Of a DNA stretch of 23,676 nt, positions 6,467-13,252 are shown piece by piece. The notes beneath the pieces were generated by a model. That model was not told where the DNA came from. It saw nothing but the letters and a program-made list of their open reading frames with translations, and ran no database searches. This DNA comes from CAZWXH01 sp964637725 (GTDB taxonomy: Bacteria > Bacillota_I > Bacilli_A > Erysipelotrichales > Coprobacillaceae). A program made the translations under genes and the position numbers. The stretch's first letter is position 1. Every line of letters begins with the position of its first letter. The DNA lies in assembly GCA_964637725.1 (NCBI GenBank), contig CAZWXH010000016.1, positions 1 to 23,676 on the forward strand. Reading direction: 5' to 3'.

Positions 6467-7171
6467 TTAATCTGTTATATACTCAGTGGTAGAGGATAAG
6501 TATGAATAAAGGAGTGATTCAAAAGCTAATAATACTTCACCAAAGAAGGTGTTAGGTAATTGTTGTGAATTTAGAAATGCATTATATTGTCCTAATTGAA
6601 TAAAGACAGTTGAATAGTCATATAGAGTTGAATTTTGATTGGATGAAAAAGACATAATATCAATACGATTTTTATGAGCATTTTCAACAAGTTCAACGAG
6701 TCTTGGAGTTTTAGCAGAATGACTTATCACTATAAACAAACAGTCATCTTGATGCATTTTATCTAACATTTCAGTGTGAACAACTGACATACAACTATAA
6801 CCATGAATCGTTAATCTTTGTTGCATATAATCGGCAATACTTGAAGAATAACCTAAACCAAAGATAATTATCTTTTTATCTTTGTACTTAGTTAAGAGTT
6901 GACCAAAAGGACTTAGATATTGTTCGATATTCTTTAAGGCAGAAACCTGTACTTCAGATATATTCGCAAATGAATAAATCATTTCTGAATAACCACTAAA
7001 ACCAAGTTTTCTACAAAGTTTATAAACATTACCATTAGAAGTATAAGTCTCTTTCATTAGTTCACGAATACTCACATCTCTAATACGATAAAAATTATCT
7101 TTTAAATATTGAATAATTTGAGTTTCTAAATCATTTAATTCATATTTTTCAACTAAGTGTTCAACATTCAT
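6467..7171 (-). CDS. RpiR/MurR-family transcriptional regulator (HTH plus SIS domain)
   Basis: The 234-residue protein has an N-terminal HTH (residues about 1-75, with SIRELMKETYTSNGNVYKLC and KLGFSGYSEMI typical of HTH_6) and a SIS sugar-phosphate isomerase-like domain (about 85-215, with KIIIFGLGYSSSIADYMQQR and the serine-rich phosphosugar loop VISHSAKT). These regulators sense phosphosugars and control sugar or amino-sugar catabolism. The ATG at 7171 has a GAGGTGAT ribosome binding site. The gene lies divergent to the RarA-like gene with only 45 bp between starts. No sugar operon is directly attached. The 6-phospho-beta-glucosidase cluster 3.5 kb away is a possible target, which is only inference. 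Confidence 0.88.
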   Translation of the reverse strand: MNVEHLVEKYELNDLETQIIQYLKDNFYRIRDVSIRELMKETYTSNGNVYKLCRKLGFSGYSEMIYSFANISEVQVSALKNIEQYLSPFGQLLTKYKDKKIIIFGLGYSSSIADYMQQRLTIHGYSCMSVVHTEMLDKMHQDDCLFIVISHSAKTPRLVELVENAHKNRIDIMSFSSNQNSTLYDYSTVFIQLGQYNAFLNSQQLPNTFFGEVLLAFESLLYSYLSSTTEYITD

Positions 7172-7216
7172 ATTATCACCTCAACAATATTATAACATAG
7201 AAAAAGGAGCAGGAAA

Positions 7217-7828
7217 ATGAAGAAAGCAATGTATGACCCATGGTCAAAAATAACAACAAGAAATGGATACGCAGGTGATGAAGTTATATCTTCACTACAA
7301 AAATCAATTAGAAGAGCTAAACCAGAAGATGCATGTATGTTTGCGTATGAACTCTATATCTCTTCCCCACAATTACTTGATAAAATGTGGCGCAGATTAC
7401 TAACAATTTCAGTAGAGGATATTGGAATGGGTGATCCCCAAGCAGCTATACTTACCAACAATCTATATCAAATGTCAAAGAACTTTGATTATTCAGATGG
7501 AGATCAACCAATGTACTTTATCCATGCAATTAGATACTTATGTGCATGTCAAAAAGATAGATCTAGCGATCTATTAAAAAATATAGTTATTAAATCATTT
7601 GCGATGGGAAGATTTCCAGAAGTACCTGATGTCGCATTAGATAAACACACAGTGAGAGGACAACAAATGGGGAGAGACTCATTCCACTTCTTACATGAAG
7701 CGAGTAAGGTTATTCCACAAATGGAAGTAGATAATGATTATAAGGAAAGATATGAAAAGATATTAGAAGAATATGATCCTAACGATGTTTGTGATACAGC
7801 ATTCACATATAATGGATGGCAATTTTAA
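7217..7828 (+). CDS. Stand-alone RarA/MgsA C-terminal-domain-like protein
   Basis: The 203-residue protein resembles the part of RarA (MgsA) after the AAA+ module: SLQKSIRRAKPEDA, RRLLTISVEDIGMGDPQAA and an alpha-helical continuation. In RarA this region forms the helical tetramerisation and clamp-loader-like C-terminal part acting at stalled replication forks. No Walker A or B motif is present and there is no upstream remnant of an ATPase. The first residues (MKKAMYDPWSKITTRNGYAGDE) are unlike RarA, so this looks like an established single-domain family rather than a broken gene. Near its end, DKHTVRGQQMGRDSFHF is a conserved-looking block of unknown meaning. Start ATG 7217 follows AAGGAG. 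Function is unknown; a role with RarA or other fork proteins is possible. Confidence 0.7.
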   Translation: MKKAMYDPWSKITTRNGYAGDEVISSLQKSIRRAKPEDACMFAYELYISSPQLLDKMWRRLLTISVEDIGMGDPQAAILTNNLYQMSKNFDYSDGDQPMYFIHAIRYLCACQKDRSSDLLKNIVIKSFAMGRFPEVPDVALDKHTVRGQQMGRDSFHFLHEASKVIPQMEVDNDYKERYEKILEEYDPNDVCDTAFTYNGWQF

Positions 7829-7845
7829 ATTATAAGAGATAATTA

Positions 7846-7875
7846 GGCATTGATATATCAATGTCTTTTATTATT
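7846..7875 (+). terminator. Rho-independent terminator after the RarA-like gene
   Basis: GGCATTGA (7846-7853), loop TATA and TCAATGTC (7858-7865) are followed by a T-rich stretch to 7875. Confidence 0.7.
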
Positions 7876-7937
7876 TTAAATCATAATGATGGATAGTTAG
7901 TCGTGACTTGGTTATAATAAGAAAGAGGAGTGAGATT

Positions 7938-8663
7938 ATGAAAATCTTAAAAGGAATATCCCTAGTAGTATTAGCATTAACAATGGTCGCATGTAGCAAT
8001 AATAAAGTGAACTTTAAGATATCTGAAGAAGAGGCAAAGTCTATAGCATTAAAGCATGCTAATATAGATGCAAAAGAAGTCACTTTTAAAGATATAGATA
8101 TTGATAAAGAAAAAGATACTTATGTATACGATATGGAGTTTTATGATAAAGCAGGTCAAGAATATGAATATTATGTTCATGCCGATACGGGAGAAGTATT
8201 AAAGTATAATCACGAGAAAAAGACAACTGCCCCTCAAGGTATCTCAATGCAACAAGCTAAAGACAAAGTCTTTGAACATGCATTGGTCAAGGAAGCAGAT
8301 GTGACGCTTACAAAAGCATTAGAAGAAAAAGATGATGGTAGAGATATCTATGAAATTGATTTTTATGATATAAATAAATTTTATGAATATGACATTGATA
8401 AACAGACCGGTGATATTATAGGGTATGATGTGAAAAAGAAAAACCCGACAACATCAACTTCCTCAATAACTCTTGAACAAGCAAAAACAAATGCTTTAAA
8501 AGATGCTCAAATTACAGATACGAACATTAATTATCTAGTAGAAAAAGAGGATATAGATGATGGTATTAAAGTATATGAACTTAAATTTCAATATAATAAT
8601 AAGGTCTATGATTTTGAAATAGAAAAATCAACAGGAGATATATTAAGCTTTGAAGTCAAGTAA
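7938..8663 (+). CDS. Lipoprotein with three PepSY domains
   Basis: The 241-residue protein begins with a lipoprotein signal: positive MKILKG, a hydrophobic stretch, then a lipobox ending VAC with the modifiable cysteine at C19. The mature part holds three PepSY-type repeats of about 65 residues, each starting with a helix (SEEEAKSIALKHA, SMQQAKDKVFEHA, TLEQAKTNALKDA) and ending in a strand pattern such as EYEYYVHADTGEVLKY or DFEIEKSTGDIL. PepSY domains are thought to bind and inhibit peptidases or act in the cell-wall environment; the role of this protein is unknown. ATG 7938 follows GAGGAGTGAG; the earlier in-frame ATG 7908 lies in the promoter region. It is a single-gene unit between two terminators. 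Confidence 0.87.
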   Translation: MKILKGISLVVLALTMVACSNNKVNFKISEEEAKSIALKHANIDAKEVTFKDIDIDKEKDTYVYDMEFYDKAGQEYEYYVHADTGEVLKYNHEKKTTAPQGISMQQAKDKVFEHALVKEADVTLTKALEEKDDGRDIYEIDFYDINKFYEYDIDKQTGDIIGYDVKKKNPTTSTSSITLEQAKTNALKDAQITDTNINYLVEKEDIDDGIKVYELKFQYNNKVYDFEIEKSTGDILSFEVK

Positions 8664-8664
8664 G

Positions 8665-8701
8665 AAAAAAGGGAGACCATTAGTGAGGTCTTCTTTTTTT
8701 T
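8665..8701 (+). terminator. Rho-independent terminator after the PepSY gene
   Basis: AAAAAAGGGAGACC (8665-8678) pairs with GGTCTTCTTTTTTT (8687-8700) around an 8-nt loop, leaving a T-run to 8701. Confidence 0.75.
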
Positions 8702-8708
8702 GCGCTAA

Positions 8709-8737
8709 TTGACAAAAGAGAAAACATCGGTTATAAT
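8709..8737 (+). promoter_or_regulatory. Consensus sigma-A promoter of the TetR-ABC operon
   Basis: Perfect TTGACA (8709-8714), a 17-bp spacer and perfect TATAAT (8732-8737) make this the best promoter in the window. It abuts the palindrome at 8738-8769, which suggests a strong promoter kept silent by a repressor. Confidence 0.88.
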
Positions 8738-8771
8738 AAGAAACATATGTTGCGCAACATACGTTTCTTAT
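8736..8771. promoter_or_regulatory. Long palindromic operator, probably for the TetR repressor
   Basis: The core TATGTTGC/GCAACATA (8746-8761) is a perfect 16-bp palindrome. It extends to AAGAAACA on the left and CGTTTCTT on the right, with one mismatched pair in 32 bp (8738-8769), and to 36 bp if the outer A-T pairs are counted. It covers the end of the -10 box and the transcription start, the classic place for TetR-family autorepression. Confidence 0.8.
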
Positions 8772-8785
8772 AAGGAGGAAATACT

Positions 8786-9364
8786 ATGCCACCAAAAAGT
8801 AAGTTTACTAAAGAGGAAATTATTCAAGTAGCTTTGGAGATAGCGCGTATTAATGGGATTGATGCTATAACGGCAAGAGCGTTAGGCGAACGAATGGGGT
8901 CATCTCCAAAACCAATATTTAATTTTTTTAAGAATATGAAAGAGGTTCAACAAGAAGTAATAAAGAGTGCTAAATGTTTATACAGTAAGTATGTGAGTAA
9001 AGGATTCAATCAAACAGATATGCCAACGTTTAAAGCAGTAGGAATGCAATACATATTATTTGCGATTGAAGAACCGAAACTTTTCCAAATTCTTTTTATG
9101 TCTGAGCAGTTAAAAAAGCCAAGTGGATTCAATGTGCTTCCTATGATTGACGATCAGTATAGTGAGATATTGTTATCAGTTCAAAAAAATCATGATTTAG
9201 ACCAAAAAAATGCTGAAAAAGTTTATCGTCATTTATGGATATATACACATGGAATAGCGGTTTTGTCTGCAACGAATATGTGTGTGTTTACTCCAAAGGA
9301 AATGGGCAATATGTTAACAGAAGTTTGTGCTTCAATATTAAAAGAGATTAAGGGGGTATCGTGA
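8786..9364 (+). CDS. TetR/AcrR-family transcriptional repressor
   Basis: This 192-residue protein has an N-terminal TetR helix-turn-helix (residues about 8-55, EEIIQVALEIARINGIDAITARALGERMGSSPKPIFNFF) followed by an all-helical ligand-binding half with the usual YRHLWIYTHGIAVL dimer helix. The recognition-helix region reads SSPKPIFNFFKNM rather than the commoner VS...LY.HF. It starts at ATG 8786 behind AAGGAGGAA and its end overlaps the start region of the ABC ATPase gene, so regulator and transporter share one mRNA. The palindrome at 8738-8769 is the likely operator. An effector substance presumably releases repression and induces the exporter; the ligand is unknown. Confidence 0.9.
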   Translation: MPPKSKFTKEEIIQVALEIARINGIDAITARALGERMGSSPKPIFNFFKNMKEVQQEVIKSAKCLYSKYVSKGFNQTDMPTFKAVGMQYILFAIEEPKLFQILFMSEQLKKPSGFNVLPMIDDQYSEILLSVQKNHDLDQKNAEKVYRHLWIYTHGIAVLSATNMCVFTPKEMGNMLTEVCASILKEIKGVS

Positions 9365-10056
9365 TGATTAGTATCGATAATATAAAGAAAACATATGGTA
9401 ATTATAAAAATGCATCTCAGGTATTAAAGGGGATAAGTCTTGAAATTAATGATGGGGATTTTGTGGTTATCTTAGGTGCATCAGGATCTGGAAAATCAAC
9501 TTTCTTAAATATCATATCAGGACTTGAAAACCCTGATAGTGGAACTGTACAATATAATGAAACTGATATTACAAAGTTATCAGATAATCAATTAACAAAG
9601 TTTCGAAAAGAGAATATAGGATTTATTTTTCAACAGTACTATCTTCTTTCCAATATGACAGTGGAAAGGAACGTCCGTATGGGTGCGGATTTGGTAGATA
9701 ATAAGAATTATCATCAAATAATTGCTTCGATTGGTCTAAAAGATAAACTAAAGAACTATCCTAATGAATTATCTGGTGGTGAACAGCAAAGGGTTTCTAT
9801 TGCACGTGCTCTTGCCAAAGAACCAAAAGTCTTATTTTTAGATGAACCAACAGGTGCACTAGATGAAAGTACAGGAAGACAAGTATTGGATTATATTTGT
9901 AAACTCCACAAAGAATATAAATTCACAATTGTCATGGTCACACATAATCAAAACATTGCACAAATGGCAAATAGAATTGTCAAGATGAATAGCGGTAAAA
10001 TAGAAGAGATTTATAAGAATGATTCACAAAAAACCGCTTACGAAATTGGATGGTGA
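9364..10056 (+). CDS. ABC exporter ATP-binding protein (MacB/LolD type)
   Basis: The 230-residue ATPase has all ABC motifs: Walker A GASGSGKST (38-46), Q-loop Q90, signature LSGGE (136-140), Walker B LFLDEPTGAL (D160, E161) and H-loop H194 (VTHN). The LSGGEQQRVSIARAL and EPTGALD wording is that of the MacB/LolD/FtsE group, which pairs with FtsX-fold permeases. ATG 9364 is 7 bases after AGGGGG; a GTG three bases earlier (9361) is the alternative. It lies between the TetR gene and the permease with no gaps, implying translational coupling and joint repression. Confidence 0.92.
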   Translation: MISIDNIKKTYGNYKNASQVLKGISLEINDGDFVVILGASGSGKSTFLNIISGLENPDSGTVQYNETDITKLSDNQLTKFRKENIGFIFQQYYLLSNMTVERNVRMGADLVDNKNYHQIIASIGLKDKLKNYPNELSGGEQQRVSIARALAKEPKVLFLDEPTGALDESTGRQVLDYICKLHKEYKFTIVMVTHNQNIAQMANRIVKMNSGKIEEIYKNDSQKTAYEIGW

Positions 10057-10060
10057 TCAT

Positions 10061-11200
10061 ATGGTAATAGGAATAAAAGATGTTATGAAATTGTTTGGGA
10101 TTTCTATTGTAGCATTATGTGCTGTTTTTGTCTGTTCACTGTTTTTAAACTTCAATATAGATTTAAAAGAAATTGAAAGTATGATTTCAACGGAATTTGA
10201 ATTGACAATGTATCAAGCACAATTAATGATGGGGAAAGTGACAAGTGGTGTAACAGGGGGATGTCTCCTTATTACATCTGTCGTTATGATCGTATTCTAT
10301 ATAAAGAATTACATTGATACTCATGGCAAAGAATTGGGAATTCTAAAGGCTCTTGGATATTCGAATTTTAAAGTTGCGAAGAACTTTTGGGTATTTGGAA
10401 TGAGTGTCTTGGGAGGGTGTATAAGCGGTTATGCAATTGCGTTTTTATACATGCCTACTTTTTATAAGATACAAAATGCTGAAGAATTACTTCCAACTAT
10501 TAATGTGTCTTTTCATCCAATTCTTCTTCTATGGCTTGTTGTTATACCGACATTGTTTTTTGCATTAATATCAATTGTTTATGCATTTAAAAAACTTCAT
10601 CAACCTTCATTATATTTATTAAGGGAAATACAAGAAAATAAGTATAAAATTAGTAAAAATGACAAGGGAGAGGTATCATTTATAAGTGATTTAAAAAGAA
10701 CAATTTTAAGAAGTAGGAAAACACTTGTTTTCCTTGTTGCATTTTCAGCATTTTGTTTTTCAGCAATGACGCAAATGTCAATGTCTATGCTTCAAATAGC
10801 AAGTGAGTCTTTTGCTTTTATGGTTATCACAATAGGTTTGATTCTCTCTTTTGTTACAATGATTCTTTCACTTACGAGTATCATTAAAGCTAATGCAAAG
10901 ACAATTGCAATGATGAAGGTATTAGGATATGAATATAAAGAATGTAGTCAGGCAGTTTTAGGAGGATATAGATTATTTTCCTATATTGGTTTTTGTATAG
11001 GGACGGTTTATCAATATGCCTTATTGAAGATAATATTGTCATTAGTTTTTGTTGACGTAAAAAACCTACCAACACTTTCTTTTGATTTCAAGGCGCTTAT
11101 TATCTCTTTATTTGCTTTTATAGTTCTTTATGAGGTTGTCATGTATTGCTACTCTAAAAAAATTAGAAAGGTCTCTATAAAGTCAATAATGCTAGAATAA
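10061..11200 (+). CDS. FtsX-fold ABC transporter permease
   Basis: The 379-residue membrane protein has about eight helices (approximately 12-30, 61-80, 110-130, 152-175, 219-238, 250-274, 303-330, 344-364) arranged as two repeats of 1+3. Each repeat carries an FtsX coupling segment: GKELGILKALGYSNFKVAKN (89-108) and KTIAMMKVLGYEYKE (280-294). The loop after the first helix of each half is short, so there is no large MacB-like extracellular domain. It forms the membrane part of the exporter with the ATPase just upstream. The start is ATG 10061, behind GGTGAT and four bases after the ATPase stop; an earlier in-frame codon at 10019 would overlap the ATPase gene. Cargo (peptide, antimicrobial or lipid) cannot be told. 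Confidence 0.88.
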   Translation: MVIGIKDVMKLFGISIVALCAVFVCSLFLNFNIDLKEIESMISTEFELTMYQAQLMMGKVTSGVTGGCLLITSVVMIVFYIKNYIDTHGKELGILKALGYSNFKVAKNFWVFGMSVLGGCISGYAIAFLYMPTFYKIQNAEELLPTINVSFHPILLLWLVVIPTLFFALISIVYAFKKLHQPSLYLLREIQENKYKISKNDKGEVSFISDLKRTILRSRKTLVFLVAFSAFCFSAMTQMSMSMLQIASESFAFMVITIGLILSFVTMILSLTSIIKANAKTIAMMKVLGYEYKECSQAVLGGYRLFSYIGFCIGTVYQYALLKIILSLVFVDVKNLPTLSFDFKALIISLFAFIVLYEVVMYCYSKKIRKVSIKSIMLE

Positions 11201-11242
11201 GAGGACTATCAAGAATAGGTAGTCAAGTTAATGAGTTCGTAC

Positions 11243-11278
11243 GCTCTCTTTGTTTGTTTACAAGAGAGCTTTTTTTTA
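11243..11278 (+). terminator. Terminator of the TetR-ABC operon
   Basis: GCTCTCTT (11243-11250) pairs with AAGAGAGC (11262-11269) and is followed by a T-tract to 11278. The -35 box of the folD promoter lies inside this hairpin. Confidence 0.85.
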
Positions 11279-11285
11279 TTATAAT
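11257..11285 (+). promoter_or_regulatory. folD promoter overlapping the upstream terminator
   Basis: TTTACA (11257-11262), a 17-bp spacer and TATAAT (11280-11285). The spacer contains the 3' arm and T-tract of the preceding terminator. Confidence 0.6.
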
Positions 11286-11312
11286 GAAAACAATTATAAG
11301 GGGAGTGGATAT

Positions 11313-12155
11313 ATGATTATAGATGGTAAATTGATTTCACTAAAAAGAAAAGATATATTAAAAGAAGAAATAGCTCAATTAGTACAGGCAGGAAAAAGAA
11401 TTCCTAAGTTAACTGTTGTATTAGTTGGAAATAATCAAGCAAGTCAAACATATGTTAGAAATAAAGAAAAGGCTTGTGAGTATATAGGAATGCAGTCTGA
11501 GATTATAAGATTAGAAGGTTGTATTAGTGAAGAAGATTTGATTCGACAAATTCAACTATTAAATAATGATGACAGTGTTGATGGTATATTAGTACAATTA
11601 CCATTACCTTCTCATATTCATGATGAAAAGATAATAAACCTGATTGTTCCTTCTAAAGATGTAGATGGTTTTCATCCTGTTAATGTTGCAAAGCTTATGT
11701 TAGGACAAAATGGTTTAGTCCCTTGTACACCTAAAGGAATGATGGTGTTATTAGATGAAATTGATTGCGATTTAACCGGAAAAGAAGTTGTAGTTGTAGG
11801 AAGAAGTAATATAGTGGGGAAACCTGTTGCTTTATTATGTTTACAAAAGAATGCAACTGTTACAATTGCACATTCTAAAACAAAGAATTTAAAAGAGGTT
11901 TGTCAAAAAGCAGATATTTTAATTGCGGCTATAGGACAGTCTAAATTCTTTACAAGAGAATATATAAAAGAGGGAGCAATTGTTTTAGATGTAGGTATGA
12001 ATAGAGATGAGAACAATAAGTTATGTGGAGATGTTGATTTTGAAGATGTTAAAGATATAGTATCTTATATAACACCTGTTCCTGGAGGAGTAGGACCAAT
12101 GACAATCGCCATGTTACTTGAAAATACAATGCAGGTTTATAAAGAAAGAGGATAA
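11313..12155 (+). CDS. folD: Bifunctional methylenetetrahydrofolate dehydrogenase/cyclohydrolase
   Basis: FolD converts 5,10-methylene-THF to 10-formyl-THF through methenyl-THF with NADP(+), feeding purine and formyl-Met synthesis. The 280-residue length is standard. Family blocks are all present: YVRNKEKACEYIGM with the catalytic lysine, VDGILVQLPLP, KDVDGFHPVNVAKL, PCTPKGMMVLL, the nucleotide site VVVGRSNIVGKPVALL, and the C-terminal YITPVPGGVGPMTIAMLLENT. ATG 11313 lies 7 bases after AAGGGGAG; the extra 21 in-frame codons upstream fall in the terminator and promoter. It heads an operon with the DUF951 gene (5 bases after its stop) and a GNAT gene. Confidence 0.96.
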   Translation: MIIDGKLISLKRKDILKEEIAQLVQAGKRIPKLTVVLVGNNQASQTYVRNKEKACEYIGMQSEIIRLEGCISEEDLIRQIQLLNNDDSVDGILVQLPLPSHIHDEKIINLIVPSKDVDGFHPVNVAKLMLGQNGLVPCTPKGMMVLLDEIDCDLTGKEVVVVGRSNIVGKPVALLCLQKNATVTIAHSKTKNLKEVCQKADILIAAIGQSKFFTREYIKEGAIVLDVGMNRDENNKLCGDVDFEDVKDIVSYITPVPGGVGPMTIAMLLENTMQVYKERG

Positions 12156-12159
12156 ACAT

Positions 12160-12357
12160 ATGGAATATGGATTAAATGATATTGTTGAAATGAAAAAACA
12201 GCACCCATGTAAAAAATCGACGCAATGGAAAATCATTCGTATGGGTGCAGATATTAAAATAAAATGTCAAGGGTGTGGAGCAATCATTATGTTTACACGT
12301 AGAGATTTTGAGAAAAGATTGAAGAAAGTTATTGAACATGTTAATCAGGAAGATTAA
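12160..12357 (+). CDS. DUF951 family small protein
   Basis: This 65-residue protein matches the DUF951 family of Bacillota: GLNDIVEMKKQHPC, then WKIIRMGADIKIKCQGCGAIIMFTRRDFEKRLKKV. The C..C pair in CQGCG and the conserved HPC cysteine suggest a small zinc-binding or nucleic-acid-binding beta fold, but function is unknown. ATG 12160 uses an AGAGGAT site inside the end of folD. Its own last codons overlap the start of the GNAT gene. In many Bacillota DUF951 genes lie close to ychF; here ychF is about 4 kb away. Confidence 0.85.
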   Translation: MEYGLNDIVEMKKQHPCKKSTQWKIIRMGADIKIKCQGCGAIIMFTRRDFEKRLKKVIEHVNQED

Positions 12358-12805
12358 ACAAAGTGATAATCCCGAGGTTGAAACATTGATCCGAACTTGT
12401 CTTATTGAGTTTGGGGCTAATAAGCCCGGGTGTGCATGGGTTGATGATCTCAGTCATTTTTATGAACAATATAAAGAAGATAGAAGTATATATTTGGTAG
12501 TTGAAGATCAAGGGAAAGTCGTTGGGGGCTGTGGAATAGGACAAATTGAAGGAATAGAGAATATCTGTGAACTTCAAAAGATGTATCTCTATAAAGAATA
12601 TAGAGGAACAAAAATAGCTCAAGAGTTACTTGAGCAATCATTAGACTTTGCAAGAAAGTATTATAAGCAATGTTATTTAGATACCTTTGCACATATGGTA
12701 AGGGCTAATCGTTTTTATCAAAAAAACAATTTTAGATTATTAAGTGAACCCCTTATCAAAGGACCTCATTATGCATGCGATAAATGGTACATCAAAGATT
12801 TATAA
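12338..12805 (+). CDS. GNAT-family N-acetyltransferase
   Basis: The 155-residue protein shows the GNAT core: a central strand LVVEDQGKVVGGCGI, then ELQKMYLYKEYRGTKIAQELLEQSLDFA with the acetyl-CoA pyrophosphate loop (YRGTKIA, in the place of R-x-x-G-x-G/A), and a C-terminal CYLDTFAHMVRANRFYQKNNF segment typical of motif B. It transfers an acetyl group from acetyl-CoA to an unidentified amine. ATG 12338 overlaps the end of the DUF951 gene by 20 bp and has only a weak upstream purine run, so it probably relies on translational coupling; a TTG at 12332 is the alternative. It closes the folD operon. Confidence 0.86.
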   Translation: MLIRKIKQSDNPEVETLIRTCLIEFGANKPGCAWVDDLSHFYEQYKEDRSIYLVVEDQGKVVGGCGIGQIEGIENICELQKMYLYKEYRGTKIAQELLEQSLDFARKYYKQCYLDTFAHMVRANRFYQKNNFRLLSEPLIKGPHYACDKWYIKDL

Positions 12806-12807
12806 AG

Positions 12808-12829
12808 TATAGCGAAAGCTATATTTTTT
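12808..12829 (+). terminator. Terminator of the folD operon
   Basis: TATAGC (12808-12813) with a GAAA tetraloop and GCTATA (12818-12823) runs into six T residues, three bases after the GNAT stop. Confidence 0.82.
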
Positions 12830-12886
12830 GTTTGGGAAAGAAAATATCATGTTAATAATATAACGTGGAGTATTCATTCATATTGA

Positions 12887-12927
12887 TTGTTTAATAAATT
12901 TTGTAATGCTATATTTGATGTATAGCA
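12887..12927 (+). promoter_or_regulatory. Promoter with inverted repeat upstream of the HPr-like gene
   Basis: TTGTTT (12887-12892), 17 bp and an extended -10, TGCTATATT (hexamer 12910-12915). A perfect inverted repeat, TGCTATA (12907-12913) with TATAGCA (12921-12927), overlaps the -10 and could be an operator or a leader hairpin. Apart from this, 12830-12959 holds nothing I recognise. Confidence 0.5.
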
Positions 12928-12959
12928 CGATATCTTTACTATGAAAGGAAGGGGAGAAA

Positions 12960-13229
12960 ATGGAACAAAAGATCGTCGTTAATCACCATCAAGGATTGGA
13001 TGTCACATGTATACATGCGATTGTTAATGAAGCCTGTCGCTTTTATTCATCAACAGAAATACTCTATAATAATCAATTCTTAAATGTTAAAAGTATGAAG
13101 AATAGTTTTCATTTTTTTCAACAACCTTTAATAGGAGAAATAACAATAGAATGTACTGGGTACGATGAATTTTATGCAATTCAACAAATGATAAGTGTCA
13201 TCAAAAGGTATTTATATAAGGATGAATAA
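12960..13229 (+). CDS. HPr/Crh-like protein lacking the catalytic histidine
   Basis: The 89-residue protein aligns with HPr without gaps from the active-site loop to the regulatory serine: GL[D] in place of GLH, then the conserved spacing to YNN....N.KS. The phosphotransfer His15 of HPr is aspartate here (D14), and the following Arg-Pro is Thr-Cys, so it cannot work as a PTS phosphocarrier. The serine equivalent to Ser46 (S45 in NVKSMKNS) is kept, but the Ile-Met-Gly after it is not. This recalls Bacillus Crh, which has Gln at position 15 and acts in carbon-catabolite control through Ser46 phosphorylation. It is much more diverged than Crh, so a regulatory role is inference. ATG 12960 follows GGAAGGGGAG. 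Single-gene unit. Confidence 0.72.
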   Translation: MEQKIVVNHHQGLDVTCIHAIVNEACRFYSSTEILYNNQFLNVKSMKNSFHFFQQPLIGEITIECTGYDEFYAIQQMISVIKRYLYKDE

Positions 13230-13252
13230 AACAAGAGCATTGCTCTTGTTTT
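13228..13252. terminator. Bidirectional terminator between convergent genes
   Basis: A perfect 11-bp stem, AAAACAAGAGC (13228-13238) with GCTCTTGTTTT (13242-13252), has a 3-nt loop. Its edges lie inside the stop codons of the HPr-like gene (plus) and the DUF3021 gene (minus), so both transcripts end here. Confidence 0.82.
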
